Origin: Marinilabilia rubra
Lineage (GTDB): Bacteria; Bacteroidota; Bacteroidia; Bacteroidales; Marinilabiliaceae
Reading direction: 5' to 3'
NCBI RefSeq assembly: GCF_003121985.1
Contig: NZ_QEWP01000005.1
Location: forward strand, 62,001 to 126,000
Length of the DNA stretch: 64,000 bases
Shown here piece after piece: positions 51,657 to 60,858 of this stretch (the stretch's first letter is position 1; each line of letters begins with the position of its first letter). A program made the position numbers and the translations under genes. Below the pieces are notes generated by a model. That model ran no database searches. It saw only the letters and a program-made list of their open reading frames with translations, and was not told the origin of the DNA.

Positions 51657-53504
51657 TTAGGCTTCTAAAAGTTTTTGAAAATGATTTTTAAGCTCAGCCA
51701 CAGTAAAAGGTAAGCCTTCCACTTTGTTGTATTGAAGGAATTCAACATCGGGGAATTTACTTCTCAAATGTGAAGCAAACTGCCCCAGGTTTAATTCACA
51801 AACTACAATTTTGGAATACTTCCTCAGTACTTCATAGCTATTCTTTGGTAGAGGATTGATGTAACTAAAATGTGCCAATGCAACTTTTTCACCTTCATCC
51901 TGAAGTCCTTCAAGAGCTGTATAGAGATGACCGAAAGTTCCTCCCCACCCCACAATCAGCAAGTCCGCATCTTCATCCCCATGAACTTCAAGCTGTGGAA
52001 TAAAATCGGCAATGCGTTCAATTTTCTCCTCGCGAACCCTAACCATTTTATCATGATTATGATGATCGTAAGAAACCGCGCCTGTCAGGAAATCTTTTTC
52101 CAGGCCACCAATCCGGTGCTGGTATTCAGGTGTTCCGGGTAAAGCCCAGAACCGATTCAATTTTTCCGGATCACGCTCATAAAGCTTCCATTCGGAAGCC
52201 GGCTTTTCAACATACGGGGGCACAATGGCCGGGAACTCTCCTTCTTCAGGAATCCTCCAGGGCTGAGTACCATTAGCCAGGAATCCATCGGATAACAATA
52301 TTACCGGAGTCATATGTTCAATGGCTACTTTGGCTGCATAGAAAGCATAATCAAAGCAGTTGACAGGGGAGCTTGCCGCCATAACTACCAACGGGCTTTC
52401 TCCATTACGTCCGTAAAGGGCCTGCATCAGGTCCGATTGCTCTGTTTTAGTAGGCAGGCCGGTACTTGGGCCACCACGCTGAACATTTACCACCACCAAG
52501 GGTAACTCGGCCATAACAGCCAGCCCTAAGGCTTCACTTTTGAGTGCCAACCCGGGCCCTGAGGTTGTGGTAATAGCCAGATCTCCGGCAAAACTGGCAC
52601 CAATTGCAGTAGAAATGCCGGCAATTTCATCTTCTGCCTGAAACACTTTAACTCCAAGGTCTTTGCGTGACGACAACTCCTGAAGGATTTCAGTCGCAGG
52701 GGTAATTGGGTATGATCCCAGAAACAATTCAAGGCCACTTTTTTCAGCAGCCAGCAGAAAGCCCCAGGCAATGGCACGGTTTCCGTTTAGGTTTCTGTAA
52801 GTTCCTTTTCTAATATCTGCCGGGGAAATATGGTATGACGGAGTTCCGGCCTGAATAATCAAACCATAGTTATACCCTGCTTCCAAAACCCGTATGTTGG
52901 CTTCTGCAATTTTCTCATTTTTAGAAAATTTCTGTCTCAGCACCTCTTCTGTATTTTCAAGAGGTCTGTTAAAGAGCCAGAAAACCAATCCCAAAGCGTA
53001 CATATTTTTACTCCTGAGAATGGTTTTATTATCAAGTCCCATATCTTTCAGACTCTCTTTTGTCAGAGTGGTAATGGGTGCCTTAATGATGTTGTAACTT
53101 GACAGATTATCTTCCTCAATTGGGTCATTGCTCTTATATCCTGCTTTGGCAAGGTTTTTATCATCGCAGGTATCCACATCAATGATTATGGTAGCTCCGG
53201 GCTTGAGCCATTCCAAATTGGCTTTAAGAGCAGCCGGGTTCATTGCCACAAGCACATCTGCATTGTCTCCGGGAGTATAAACCTCACTGTGTCCGAAATG
53301 AACCTGAAAACCTGAAACACCGCCAATAGTACCTTGCGGGGCCCTGATTTCTGCGGGAAAATCCGGAAAAGTGGAAATATCGTTTCCGTAAATTGCAGAC
53401 GAGAAAGAAAACAAAGAACCGGTCAGCTGCATTCCGTCGCCGGAATCCCCGGAAAACCTCACAACAACTTCCTCTTTCTCAATTACTTTAGATTTTTTAG
53501 CCAT
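51657..53504 (-). CDS. korA: 2-oxoacid:ferredoxin oxidoreductase, fused gamma-alpha subunit
   Basis: A 615-aa protein joining a gamma domain at the N-terminus (about 10-190, FSGDSGDGMQLTGSLFS) to the alpha pyrimidine-binding domain (from about 230, GNRAIAWGFLLAAEKSGLELFLGSYPITPATEI) and a C-terminal transketolase-like part. The GSYPITPAT..E segment and GPGLALKSEALGLAVMAELP are typical of KorA of the 2-oxoglutarate type. It forms the catalytic complex with korB and works in the oxidative or reductive TCA cycle. The substrate is 2-oxoglutarate by family; branched-chain or pyruvate types cannot be fully excluded. Confidence 0.93.
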   Translation of the reverse strand: MAKKSKVIEKEEVVVRFSGDSGDGMQLTGSLFSFSSAIYGNDISTFPDFPAEIRAPQGTIGGVSGFQVHFGHSEVYTPGDNADVLVAMNPAALKANLEWLKPGATIIIDVDTCDDKNLAKAGYKSNDPIEEDNLSSYNIIKAPITTLTKESLKDMGLDNKTILRSKNMYALGLVFWLFNRPLENTEEVLRQKFSKNEKIAEANIRVLEAGYNYGLIIQAGTPSYHISPADIRKGTYRNLNGNRAIAWGFLLAAEKSGLELFLGSYPITPATEILQELSSRKDLGVKVFQAEDEIAGISTAIGASFAGDLAITTTSGPGLALKSEALGLAVMAELPLVVVNVQRGGPSTGLPTKTEQSDLMQALYGRNGESPLVVMAASSPVNCFDYAFYAAKVAIEHMTPVILLSDGFLANGTQPWRIPEEGEFPAIVPPYVEKPASEWKLYERDPEKLNRFWALPGTPEYQHRIGGLEKDFLTGAVSYDHHNHDKMVRVREEKIERIADFIPQLEVHGDEDADLLIVGWGGTFGHLYTALEGLQDEGEKVALAHFSYINPLPKNSYEVLRKYSKIVVCELNLGQFASHLRSKFPDVEFLQYNKVEGLPFTVAELKNHFQKLLEA

Positions 53505-53691
53505 AATAAAGCTGATTACGAATTGCTATCCTGTTTTTTGAGAGATGTTAAATATAAATAACCGCCAAAACCATTCCATAGCCCCGGGGGTTAACATGTA
53601 AAACTAATGTAAAATTAGAGACTAATAATTTAGCTAATGTTGACATTAGTCAGATTTTAGACAGAATATAGGTGTTTTTCAACAGGTGCTT

Positions 53692-53699
53692 TATATTTG
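53692..53699 (+). promoter_or_regulatory. -7 element upstream of gamma-carbonic anhydrase
   Basis: TATATTTG fits TAnnTTTG, 79 bp before the start codon; the -33 region is weak. Confidence 0.4.
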
Positions 53700-53778
53700 C
53701 ATCTTCGCAAAGTGAAACGCTTTTAAATTAACATCTTTTTACAACAGAAGGTTTAACCTTATTACAAATTAATAAATC

Positions 53779-54291
53779 ATGGCATTATTAAAATCAGTCA
53801 GAGGATTTACCCCCAAAATTGGGAAAAACGTTTTTTTAGCTGATAACGCTACAGTTATCGGCGATGTGGAAATGGGTGATGATTGCAGCATTTGGTTCAA
53901 CGCTGTACTCCGAGGCGATGTAAACAGCATTAAAATCGGAAATAAAGTAAACATTCAGGATGGATCAGTACTGCACACGTTGTATGAAAAATCAACGATA
54001 GAAATCGGCGATAACGTTTCGGTGGGGCACAATGTCACCATTCACGGAGCAAAAATTGAAGATAACGTATTGGTGGGCATTGGAGCTACTGTTCTTGACC
54101 ACGCTGTCATTGGATCTAATTCCATTATTGCAGCCAATTCATTGGTGCTTTCAGGAACAAAGGTAGAGCCAAACAGTGTTTATGCAGGGGTACCAGCCAA
54201 GAAAGTGAAAGACATTGAACCGCAACAAACCAGTGAGATGATCAATAAAATTGCCAATAATTACCTGATGTATTCAGATTGGTACAAATAA
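53779..54291 (+). CDS. Gamma-class carbonic anhydrase-like protein
   Basis: A 170-aa left-handed beta-helix protein. Hexapeptide repeats run from about 17 to 150. The zinc ligands His66 (SVLHTLY), His84 and His89 (VGHNVTIHG) are all kept, as is RGDVNSIKIGN. It should be a trimer that hydrates CO2 to bicarbonate or, as in many YrdA/CaiE-like relatives, acts on a related small substrate. It is divergent from korA, which releases or fixes CO2, a suggestive but unproven link. Confidence 0.88.
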   Translation: MALLKSVRGFTPKIGKNVFLADNATVIGDVEMGDDCSIWFNAVLRGDVNSIKIGNKVNIQDGSVLHTLYEKSTIEIGDNVSVGHNVTIHGAKIEDNVLVGIGATVLDHAVIGSNSIIAANSLVLSGTKVEPNSVYAGVPAKKVKDIEPQQTSEMINKIANNYLMYSDWYK

Positions 54292-54294
54292 TCA

Positions 54295-54906
54295 GGGTGC
54301 GCTAAAACACGTATTTCATTAACTATAAAACACTTAATTCACATTGCCAACAACCGGGTTCAAGGTTATTTCAAAGCATATTCTAATGCCTTTGCGCATG
54401 TAAATAAGAAAATTGCTAATCAAATTAAAAAAACACGATTGTCCGGTTAAAAAATAATATTCCTTTTTATGCGCTCAAGCCGCGCGGGCTTTTACTTCTT
54501 TTGTTCATGATTTTGCCTGCTTTTATAGGTAATCACGATTTCAGCTTCGCTCCAATTCTACAGCAAAAAGAAGTAAACAAGAAATGCCGTCGCTCACCCA
54601 AATACCCTAAAAATCAAAACATTTTTCTAAAATCCGAAAAACTCGCTACGCTCAAACAGTTCGGATTTCTTAACGAAAAATGTTTTGATTTTCTTCACGG
54701 GATTTGGCTGAAGCGATTCCAACCCCGTCTCATAGCTCAGATAGCTAATAACTCCGTGAATTAAGGCATAGATAATTTTATTAATTTTTTCCCCGGACAC
54801 CAGTGTTAAAAAAATTTCCCTCACCGGCCCAATCTCGAAGTATTTCAATACTCCCTCGATTGGGCCGGCTTGTAAATTCTCCTCTTTTGACTTTTTCATC
54901 AGACCC
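54295..54906. mobile_element. GGGCGCTGAAAAAC MITE, locus 2 (612 bp, with internal insertion)
   Basis: The ends AGGGTGCGCTAAAACACG and CTTTTTCATCAGACCC match the inverted ends at 50394-50626, and the right-hand hairpin (CCCAATCTCGAAGTATT) is the same. The middle is longer and holds a second large inverted repeat (ATCAAAACATTTTT and AAAAATGTTTTGAT, 54613-54691). It lies between two converging genes, and short frames in it are not credible genes. Confidence 0.6.
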
Positions 54907-54943
54907 TTATTAATTCTGAATTGAAGAGGTGTATTTTCCATCT

Positions 54944-55783
54944 CTACAATTCAATTTTATGTGATTTAACGGGTTGGTCTAAGAAAGCTCTTGAGGCCCG
55001 ATCAAACACATCATTATCACCTGTCGTAAAAAAACTGCAAACACCATTTTTAGAACACTTCTCATCCATCTCAGGATGACGCTCCAGGTACTTTTTTAAA
55101 CTGGATGAAACAATTTCACCCTGTGACATTATTTTTACGTTAGAGGGAATGTGCTTTTCAATTACAGGCAATAAAAGAGGATAATGAGTACATCCTAAAA
55201 TAAGTGTATCAATGTCCGGATCCTGTTGAAAAAGCAAATCCAAATCGCGCTTAACGAAAAAGTCGGCACCGGGAGTATCAATCTCACCATTCTCTACAAT
55301 CGGCACCCACATCGGACAAGCCTGTTGACTCACCAGCACTCCGGGAAAAAACTTTTGAATCTCAATCATATAAGACCCTGACTGAATGGTTCCTGTAGTT
55401 CCAAGTATACCAACATGTCCATTTCGTGTAATTTTCCCGGCAATTTCGGTACTCGGTCTCACCACCCCCAAAACCCTCCTCTCCTTATCGATCGCCGGAA
55501 GGTCTGTTTGCTGAATGGTTCTCAATGCTTTGGCAGAGGCAGTATTACAAGCAAGAATGACCAGATGAGCACCCATATCAAACAAACGCCTAACATTTTC
55601 GAGAGTATAATGATAAACCGTATCATAAGAACGGGTTCCATAAGGCGTGCGGGCATTATCTCCCAAATAGATGAAATCATAATCTGCATAGTCCTTCAAA
55701 AACTCATTTAAGACGGTTAAGCCTCCATAGCCGGAGTCAAACACACCTATGGGGCCAGGGATATGGTCAACATTGTTTTTCAT
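54944..55783 (-). CDS. murI: Glutamate racemase
   Basis: A 279-aa cytoplasmic enzyme. It interconverts L- and D-glutamate, supplying D-Glu for peptidoglycan. PIGVFDSGYGGLTVL is the N-terminal signature, ACNTASAKAL holds catalytic Cys79 and LILGCTHYPLL catalytic Cys198. Length is typical. The gene lies after the OmpH cluster in the same orientation, but about 610 bp and a terminator separate them, so it is probably its own unit. Confidence 0.95.
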   Translation of the reverse strand: MKNNVDHIPGPIGVFDSGYGGLTVLNEFLKDYADYDFIYLGDNARTPYGTRSYDTVYHYTLENVRRLFDMGAHLVILACNTASAKALRTIQQTDLPAIDKERRVLGVVRPSTEIAGKITRNGHVGILGTTGTIQSGSYMIEIQKFFPGVLVSQQACPMWVPIVENGEIDTPGADFFVKRDLDLLFQQDPDIDTLILGCTHYPLLLPVIEKHIPSNVKIMSQGEIVSSSLKKYLERHPEMDEKCSKNGVCSFFTTGDNDVFDRASRAFLDQPVKSHKIEL

Positions 55784-55858
55784 ATAATTACCAATAATAA
55801 ATACTTTGCTTCCAATTTCATTAGCGAAGATAAAAAACTCTTTTCAACGAAATACTCA

Positions 55859-56270
55859 GGGCATATTGAAAAACGCACATTTTGTTAACTATCTAACAAT
55901 TAGAATACATCACGGGTTAAACTTGGTGTAAGGTTAATTCATTGCAGACTATTATCGCGTTGCACTTGGTTACCCAAAATCCGCAACGAAGACAAAGATA
56001 TACTTAGTGACACCTTGCGGATTCGATATAAGTAAAACATCTCGTTTGGCATCATCCTTCACCCAAATGAGTGATTTTCTAAATCGGGGTTAACCTAATG
56101 CCAACAAAGGTTATCAGAGGAAAATGTAAAACCTTTGCAGAAATTAGAGATTATTTGAAAACTGCTAATCAAAAGAACAAAATTTACTGCCCCCCATTTT
56201 CGAAGTATTTCAATACTACTTGGATTGGGGGCTTGTAAATTCTGCTCTTTTAACTTTTTCCGAAGGCCCT
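55859..56270. mobile_element. GGGCGCTGAAAAAC MITE, locus 3
   Basis: It starts AGGGCATATTGAAAAACG and ends ACTTTTTCCGAAGGCCCT; the right part repeats the CTAATCAAAAGAACAAAATT and TCGAAGTATTTCAATACT segments of the other loci. No gene is seen in the gap. Confidence 0.6.
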
Positions 56271-56280
56271 GCTGATTTCT

Positions 56281-56325
56281 AAAACAGAAAGGTCGGTATC
56301 ACGAAGACACCGACCTTTCTGTTTT
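56281..56325 (-). terminator. Terminator of the OmpH cluster
   Basis: AAAACAGAAAGGTCGGT and ACCGACCTTTCTGTTTT are perfect 17-bp arms around an 11-nt loop, about 70 bp after the last OmpH stop; A/T tails on both sides allow it to work both ways. Confidence 0.9.
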
Positions 56326-56394
56326 ATTATTTATAGATTAAGAAAACAACAACAAGTTTTCTTGTATAGTCATCAGAAAAAATATGACAACTCT

Positions 56395-56916
56395 CTACAT
56401 TTCGTTGAGTTTAGCTTTCACCATTTCTTCACAGTCTACACTCTGATCCGAATTGTAAAGAATGACCTGTGAACTAACATCAAAAATATAAACAAAGCCC
56501 TGTTCCTCGCCTACAGCCTTAATGGCTTTTTCAACCTTTTGAATAATCGGTTGCAACAGCTCCTGTTCTTTCTGACTCAATGATTGTTGTGCCAGCTTAT
56601 TAAAATTCTGAATTCTCTGATCATAATCCTGAATTTCTTTCTCACGGGTAGATCGAATCAGCTGAGACAGAGAGTCACGCTGTGACATGTAAGTTGAATA
56701 TTTCTCATCCAACTCTTTGCTCATTACCTGCAACTGGCTTTGCAATTTTTGAGCTTCAGCCTGAAGCTCTTTGTCGGCAGCCTGTTTGGCCGGTAATTCG
56801 GCAATTAATTGTTGAACATTAAGATGCCCGAACTTCAATTCCTGAGCAGAAGACGTAGCTGCGGATAACGCAACCAGAAGAACAACAGCAAATAGTTTAA
56901 ATACCTTCATCTTCAT
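56395..56916 (-). CDS. OmpH/Skp-family periplasmic chaperone, paralogue 3
   Basis: A 173-aa protein with a signal peptide (ending SAATSSAQ). The mature part ELKFGHLNVQQLIAELP is the OmpH start and a long Lys/Gln/Glu-rich coiled-coil pair follows, with a C-terminal strand FVYIFDVSSQVILYNSDQSVDC. Skp trimers grip unfolded outer-membrane proteins on their way to BamA. It is the last of three tandem copies after bamA, 24 bp after copy 2. Confidence 0.88.
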   Translation of the reverse strand: MKMKVFKLFAVVLLVALSAATSSAQELKFGHLNVQQLIAELPAKQAADKELQAEAQKLQSQLQVMSKELDEKYSTYMSQRDSLSQLIRSTREKEIQDYDQRIQNFNKLAQQSLSQKEQELLQPIIQKVEKAIKAVGEEQGFVYIFDVSSQVILYNSDQSVDCEEMVKAKLNEM

Positions 56917-56940
56917 CGTAAATTATTTCAGATTAATACC

Positions 56941-57456
56941 TTAATTAATACCAAGCTTCTTTTTAACAAGCGGGGTAACATTCACACTCTGATCTGACTG
57001 ATAAACAGTGGCACCTGAGTTTTCGGCAAAGATATAAATAAATCCACCTTCTTCACCAACCTGTTCAATAGCAGCTCTCAGTTTTTCCATAATGGGTTGC
57101 TGAAGCTGTTGCTGCTTTTGAGACAATTTTTGCTGAGTGGACTGATAAAACCCCTGAATTTTTTGAGAAGTTTGCATCAGTTGTTGCTCCTTTTGTTGAC
57201 GATCAACAGCATTCAGATTTTTAGCATTTTGCATGTAATCCTGCTCCATCGTTTTGTAATCTTCCTGCATGGTGGCCAACTGATTTTCCAGCTGACTGTA
57301 TTCGGTTTCCATTTGTTTCTGCATCTCTTTAAACTCAGGCATTGCTTGCATAATTTCCTGCACATTGGCATGTCCGAATTTTAAATCCTGTGCATTTATC
57401 CCGGATGCAAATAATAACAATACACTTATCAGGGCTGTAATTGTAACTCTTTTCAT
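56941..57456 (-). CDS. OmpH/Skp-family periplasmic chaperone, paralogue 2
   Basis: A 171-aa exported protein; the ATG at 57456 gives MKRVTITALISVLLLFASG with cleavage near INAQ. It begins DLKFGHANVQEIMQAMP, continues as a very Gln-rich coiled coil (about 35-120), and ends FIYIFAENSGATVYQSDQSVNVTPL. It is closely related to paralogue 3, so the pair look like a tandem duplication. Role: holding outer-membrane proteins in the periplasm. Confidence 0.88.
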   Translation of the reverse strand: MKRVTITALISVLLLFASGINAQDLKFGHANVQEIMQAMPEFKEMQKQMETEYSQLENQLATMQEDYKTMEQDYMQNAKNLNAVDRQQKEQQLMQTSQKIQGFYQSTQQKLSQKQQQLQQPIMEKLRAAIEQVGEEGGFIYIFAENSGATVYQSDQSVNVTPLVKKKLGIN

Positions 57457-57501
57457 AATCAATTATTCTTTTCTATTTGGTTTTAAAACTGATAGTTGAA
57501 A

Positions 57502-58026
57502 TTAATTGGACAGACCCAATTGCTTGAGTACATCATCGCTAATATTTTGACGTGGTTTCACATAAACCACCCCCATATTCCCTGCCATGTCAAAAATGGC
57601 ATCATAATCTTCCCGATCAGCAATTTCACGAATAGCTACTGAGACTTTTTCCTGAATTGGCTGAATCAACGTCTGCTGTTTTTTCATCAGCTCCCCTTCG
57701 GGGCCAAAATATTGCCGCTGAAGCTGCTTAGCGGCATTCTCAAGGTCAATAATCTCGTTCTCTCGTTGAACTTTCATTTCCGCTGAAAGAAAAACACTTT
57801 CCTTCTGATATTTCTTATAAAGCTGCTCAACTTCAGCATAGACGTCCTGGATATCCTGCTCCCACCGCTGAGATTGTTGGTCTAACTGTTCCTGAGCTGC
57901 TTCATATGCCGGAATATTGGACATGATGTATTCCATATCCACAAAAGCATATCTCTGAGCAGCCACATCGCCGATACTAAAAAAAGTTCCGGCAATTACC
58001 ATTAATATCAATACAATTCTTCTCAT
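57502..58026 (-). CDS. OmpH/Skp-family periplasmic chaperone, paralogue 1
   Basis: A 174-aa exported protein (signal ending GDVAAQ). RYAFVDMEYIMSNIPAYEAAQ is the OmpH start, with a long coiled coil and a YDAIFDMAGNMGVVYVKPRQNISDDV-type end. It diverges more from copies 2 and 3, which fits an older split. It is nearest to bamA, but a 163-bp MITE separates the two. Confidence 0.88.
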   Translation of the reverse strand: MRRIVLILMVIAGTFFSIGDVAAQRYAFVDMEYIMSNIPAYEAAQEQLDQQSQRWEQDIQDVYAEVEQLYKKYQKESVFLSAEMKVQRENEIIDLENAAKQLQRQYFGPEGELMKKQQTLIQPIQEKVSVAIREIADREDYDAIFDMAGNMGVVYVKPRQNISDDVLKQLGLSN

Positions 58027-58100
58027 CTTTTTCTACTTAAATTCACAATTGGTAATTGATTATTTTTTAAATAACAAAAACCAAACCATATTATGCACTG

Positions 58101-58263
58101 GTGTCAAGTCAAGCATAGTCTGACCGTCCAAGCCTTGCTCTTTCTACCTTGTGCTTCTCAAAAAAAAGATTCACGTAGCTACGGCTATACTTACTTTTTT
58201 GTTGATTCGCACAAGGTGAAAAATACCGGCGGCTTAACCAACATTCTACACTTGACATGACAC
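58101..58263. mobile_element. 163-bp MITE (GTGTCAAGTCAAG ends), copy 1
   Basis: The ends GTGTCAAGTCAAG and CTTGACATGACAC are 13-bp inverted repeats with one mismatch. A second copy of equal length is at 63510-63672. The last base of this copy is part of the bamA stop codon. Confidence 0.75.
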
Positions 58264-60848
58264 TAGAAATTTTGTCCAATTACAAAATGGAAGTTACTTC
58301 CGCTGGCATTGGGACGCCCGGGCACTTCATCAAATCCATATGCCCAGTCAATTCCCATCAATCCGAAGATTGGAAGGAAGATTCTGACACCTACTCCCGC
58401 TGAACGTTTTAAACCAAAAGGATTATAATCCCTGAAATCAGACCAGGAGTTACCGGCTTCAGCAAAAAGTAATCCATAAACTGTGGCAGATGGCTGAAGT
58501 GTTAAAGGGTATCGCATTTCAAGTGCCAGTTTGTTATAGATATTACCATCCTGACGTCCCTCTTCATTATATGGAGTCAGTGAGGCATTCTCATATCCCC
58601 TCAGACCAATTGTTTCACTTCCGTAATAACTGTATCCGGACATTCCATCCCCACCAAGCACAAACTTCTCAAAGGGAGATTTCCTGTTTTCATCAAAATA
58701 TCCAAGGAAACCACCTTCTACTTTGGTCATCAACACTAACTTGCTGGCATTGTCCAGGGGTTTAAATACATTTCCTTTGAAAGTCCACTTATGGTATTCA
58801 ACCCATTTGTACCGTTCAGAATCGGGCATATCCGGATCTGAAAAGTCCTGATCATCGAAATAAGAATAAGGAGGTGTAAATTCCAGTCCGAGTGAGAAGT
58901 TAGATCCATGGCGGGTATAAAGTGGATTGTCAATTGAGTTTCTTGAAAGCATAACCTTAAAGTTAAGGTTGTTACTATTTCCGTTTTCCATCAGGAAATA
59001 TACCCAGTTCTTAAGATCATATCTTTGATAACTGGCTTGTGTGTAAAACTGGAAGAAGTCATCGGGCCATGACAAACGTTTACCAAAACCAACTGAAAGT
59101 CCTGTAACTTTCATATGCTCATCGGGATCCTCTTCCATTGGTGGCTGGTAATAATTACCATAGCCGCCACCATATCCCCCATAACCTCCATAGCTGCCCA
59201 TACCGCTGCTGTATGGATTTCCATAGTAATAACTGCTATTGGTTCCGGTTTGGATAGAGTGATAAACTGAAACACTTAAAGAGTTAGGCTTACGTCCTCC
59301 CAGCCAAGGTTCTGTAAAAGAAAAGCTGTAAGACTGATAGTATTTCCCATTGGTTTGTGCCCTCAAGGAAAGTGTTTGCCCATCGCCTGTTGGAAGAGGA
59401 CGCCATGCTTCCTTATTGAAAATATTACGAACCGAAAAGTTGGTAAACTTAAGTCCGAGAGATCCGACAAACATGCCGCCTCCCCATCCTCCGGAGAGTT
59501 CAATCTGGTCATTGGCTTTCTCAACAAGATTATATTCAAGATCTACAGTACCTTTTTCAGGATCAGGAATAGGTACAGGATTGATATTCTCCGGGTCAAA
59601 GTGCCCCAACTGAGACAGTTCCCTAACGGTACGAATCAATTCTGATTTATCGAACAATTCACCGGGTTTGGTTCTTAATTCACGGCGCACTACATGCTCA
59701 TGAGTCTTGGTATTTCCCTTAATGATTACCTCATCAATAGTTGCTTGCTGTCCTTCATAAACCCGCATCTCCAAATCAACGGTATCATTGTAAATCTTAA
59801 TATCAACAGGTTCAATATTGCTAAACAAGTACCCGTCATTCATATAAAGGTTATGAACAGCATCATCGTCAATAAACAAACGCTCGTCAAGCAAAGTCTG
59901 GTTAAAGACATCTCCTTTTTTGATTCGAAGTTTTTCGCTTAAGTATGGCCCGGGATATACGGTATTTCCAACCCATGAAATATCTCCGAAATAATACTTG
60001 CTACCTTCGCTGAGTCCTATTTTTATATCAACCGTGTTGTCGGAATTACGAGAAATTGAATCATACTCAATGTAAGCATCACGGTAACCTTCTTCGTTAT
60101 ATTTCTCAATAACGGTTTTAAGATCATTTTCATATTCTTCGCTGACAAACTTTTTGGTGCGGAAAAAGTTCAAGATTTTTCCTTTCTCGTTTGTCTTTTT
60201 CATGAAGCGGTTCAACTTGTAATCAGAGAATACATCATTACCATAAAACTCAAGACTGTTGACCTTTACTTTATCTTTTTTGTCCACAGTGATATCCAAA
60301 TAAACATGGTTGGGCGTATCCGCATCATCACGCTGGACTATTGAAACTTCTGTATTAAAGAAACCTTTATCAACGAAGTGTTGTTTAATGTATTTTTCAG
60401 CCCGGTCAACCAGGTAAGGTGTAACCTGCGATCCCCTCATCATTGAAATTTTCCCTGAGATATCATCAATCTCTGATTTTTTAAGTCCGGAAAAATTGAT
60501 GTCAGTCAAGCGGGGACGTTCCTGAAGATAAATATTTAAGTATATCTTATTACCTTCTATTTTATCGGCAGAGATCTTTATATCACTGAATAAGCCATAC
60601 TCCCAGTATTTGTCAATAGCATCCGATATATCTTCTCCGGGCACCTGAATTTCCTGACCAACTTTCAGTCCTGAGAGGTTGGCAAGAATTTTCGGGTCGT
60701 TATTCAAATCTCCGGTAACCTTTATATCAGCAATAATATAATTTTGGGGTTTTCCTGAATAAGAGATTTCCGGAGTTGATTCCTGGGCTTTGATACCAAT
60801 AAAAGATAGGATTGTTAAAAGGTATAGTACAAACGAGCGTTCCAACAT
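58263..60848 (-). CDS. bamA: Outer-membrane protein assembly factor BamA (Omp85)
   Basis: An 861-aa protein with a signal peptide (SFVLYLLTILSFIGIKAQ). Five POTRA domains fill about 35-430 (for example GLKKSEIDDISGKI and VIIKGNTKTHEHVVRRELR), and a 16-strand barrel follows, with the lid-loop KFVLGGDGMSGY and the SVGVRIF-like/FGLMGIDWAYGF signature, ending in a terminal Phe (VIGQNF). It inserts outer-membrane barrels, helped by the Skp paralogues next door. One unusual feature is a Gly/Tyr-rich insert in a barrel loop at about 542-577. The stop codon abuts a MITE. Confidence 0.95.
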   Translation of the reverse strand: MLERSFVLYLLTILSFIGIKAQESTPEISYSGKPQNYIIADIKVTGDLNNDPKILANLSGLKVGQEIQVPGEDISDAIDKYWEYGLFSDIKISADKIEGNKIYLNIYLQERPRLTDINFSGLKKSEIDDISGKISMMRGSQVTPYLVDRAEKYIKQHFVDKGFFNTEVSIVQRDDADTPNHVYLDITVDKKDKVKVNSLEFYGNDVFSDYKLNRFMKKTNEKGKILNFFRTKKFVSEEYENDLKTVIEKYNEEGYRDAYIEYDSISRNSDNTVDIKIGLSEGSKYYFGDISWVGNTVYPGPYLSEKLRIKKGDVFNQTLLDERLFIDDDAVHNLYMNDGYLFSNIEPVDIKIYNDTVDLEMRVYEGQQATIDEVIIKGNTKTHEHVVRRELRTKPGELFDKSELIRTVRELSQLGHFDPENINPVPIPDPEKGTVDLEYNLVEKANDQIELSGGWGGGMFVGSLGLKFTNFSVRNIFNKEAWRPLPTGDGQTLSLRAQTNGKYYQSYSFSFTEPWLGGRKPNSLSVSVYHSIQTGTNSSYYYGNPYSSGMGSYGGYGGYGGGYGNYYQPPMEEDPDEHMKVTGLSVGFGKRLSWPDDFFQFYTQASYQRYDLKNWVYFLMENGNSNNLNFKVMLSRNSIDNPLYTRHGSNFSLGLEFTPPYSYFDDQDFSDPDMPDSERYKWVEYHKWTFKGNVFKPLDNASKLVLMTKVEGGFLGYFDENRKSPFEKFVLGGDGMSGYSYYGSETIGLRGYENASLTPYNEEGRQDGNIYNKLALEMRYPLTLQPSATVYGLLFAEAGNSWSDFRDYNPFGLKRSAGVGVRIFLPIFGLMGIDWAYGFDEVPGRPNASGSNFHFVIGQNF

Positions 60849-60858
60849 TACTATGAAT

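Noticed and set aside
54627-54941. A 104-codon minus-strand frame
   Set aside because: It lies inside the MITE at locus 2 and follows its hairpins; no coding evidence.
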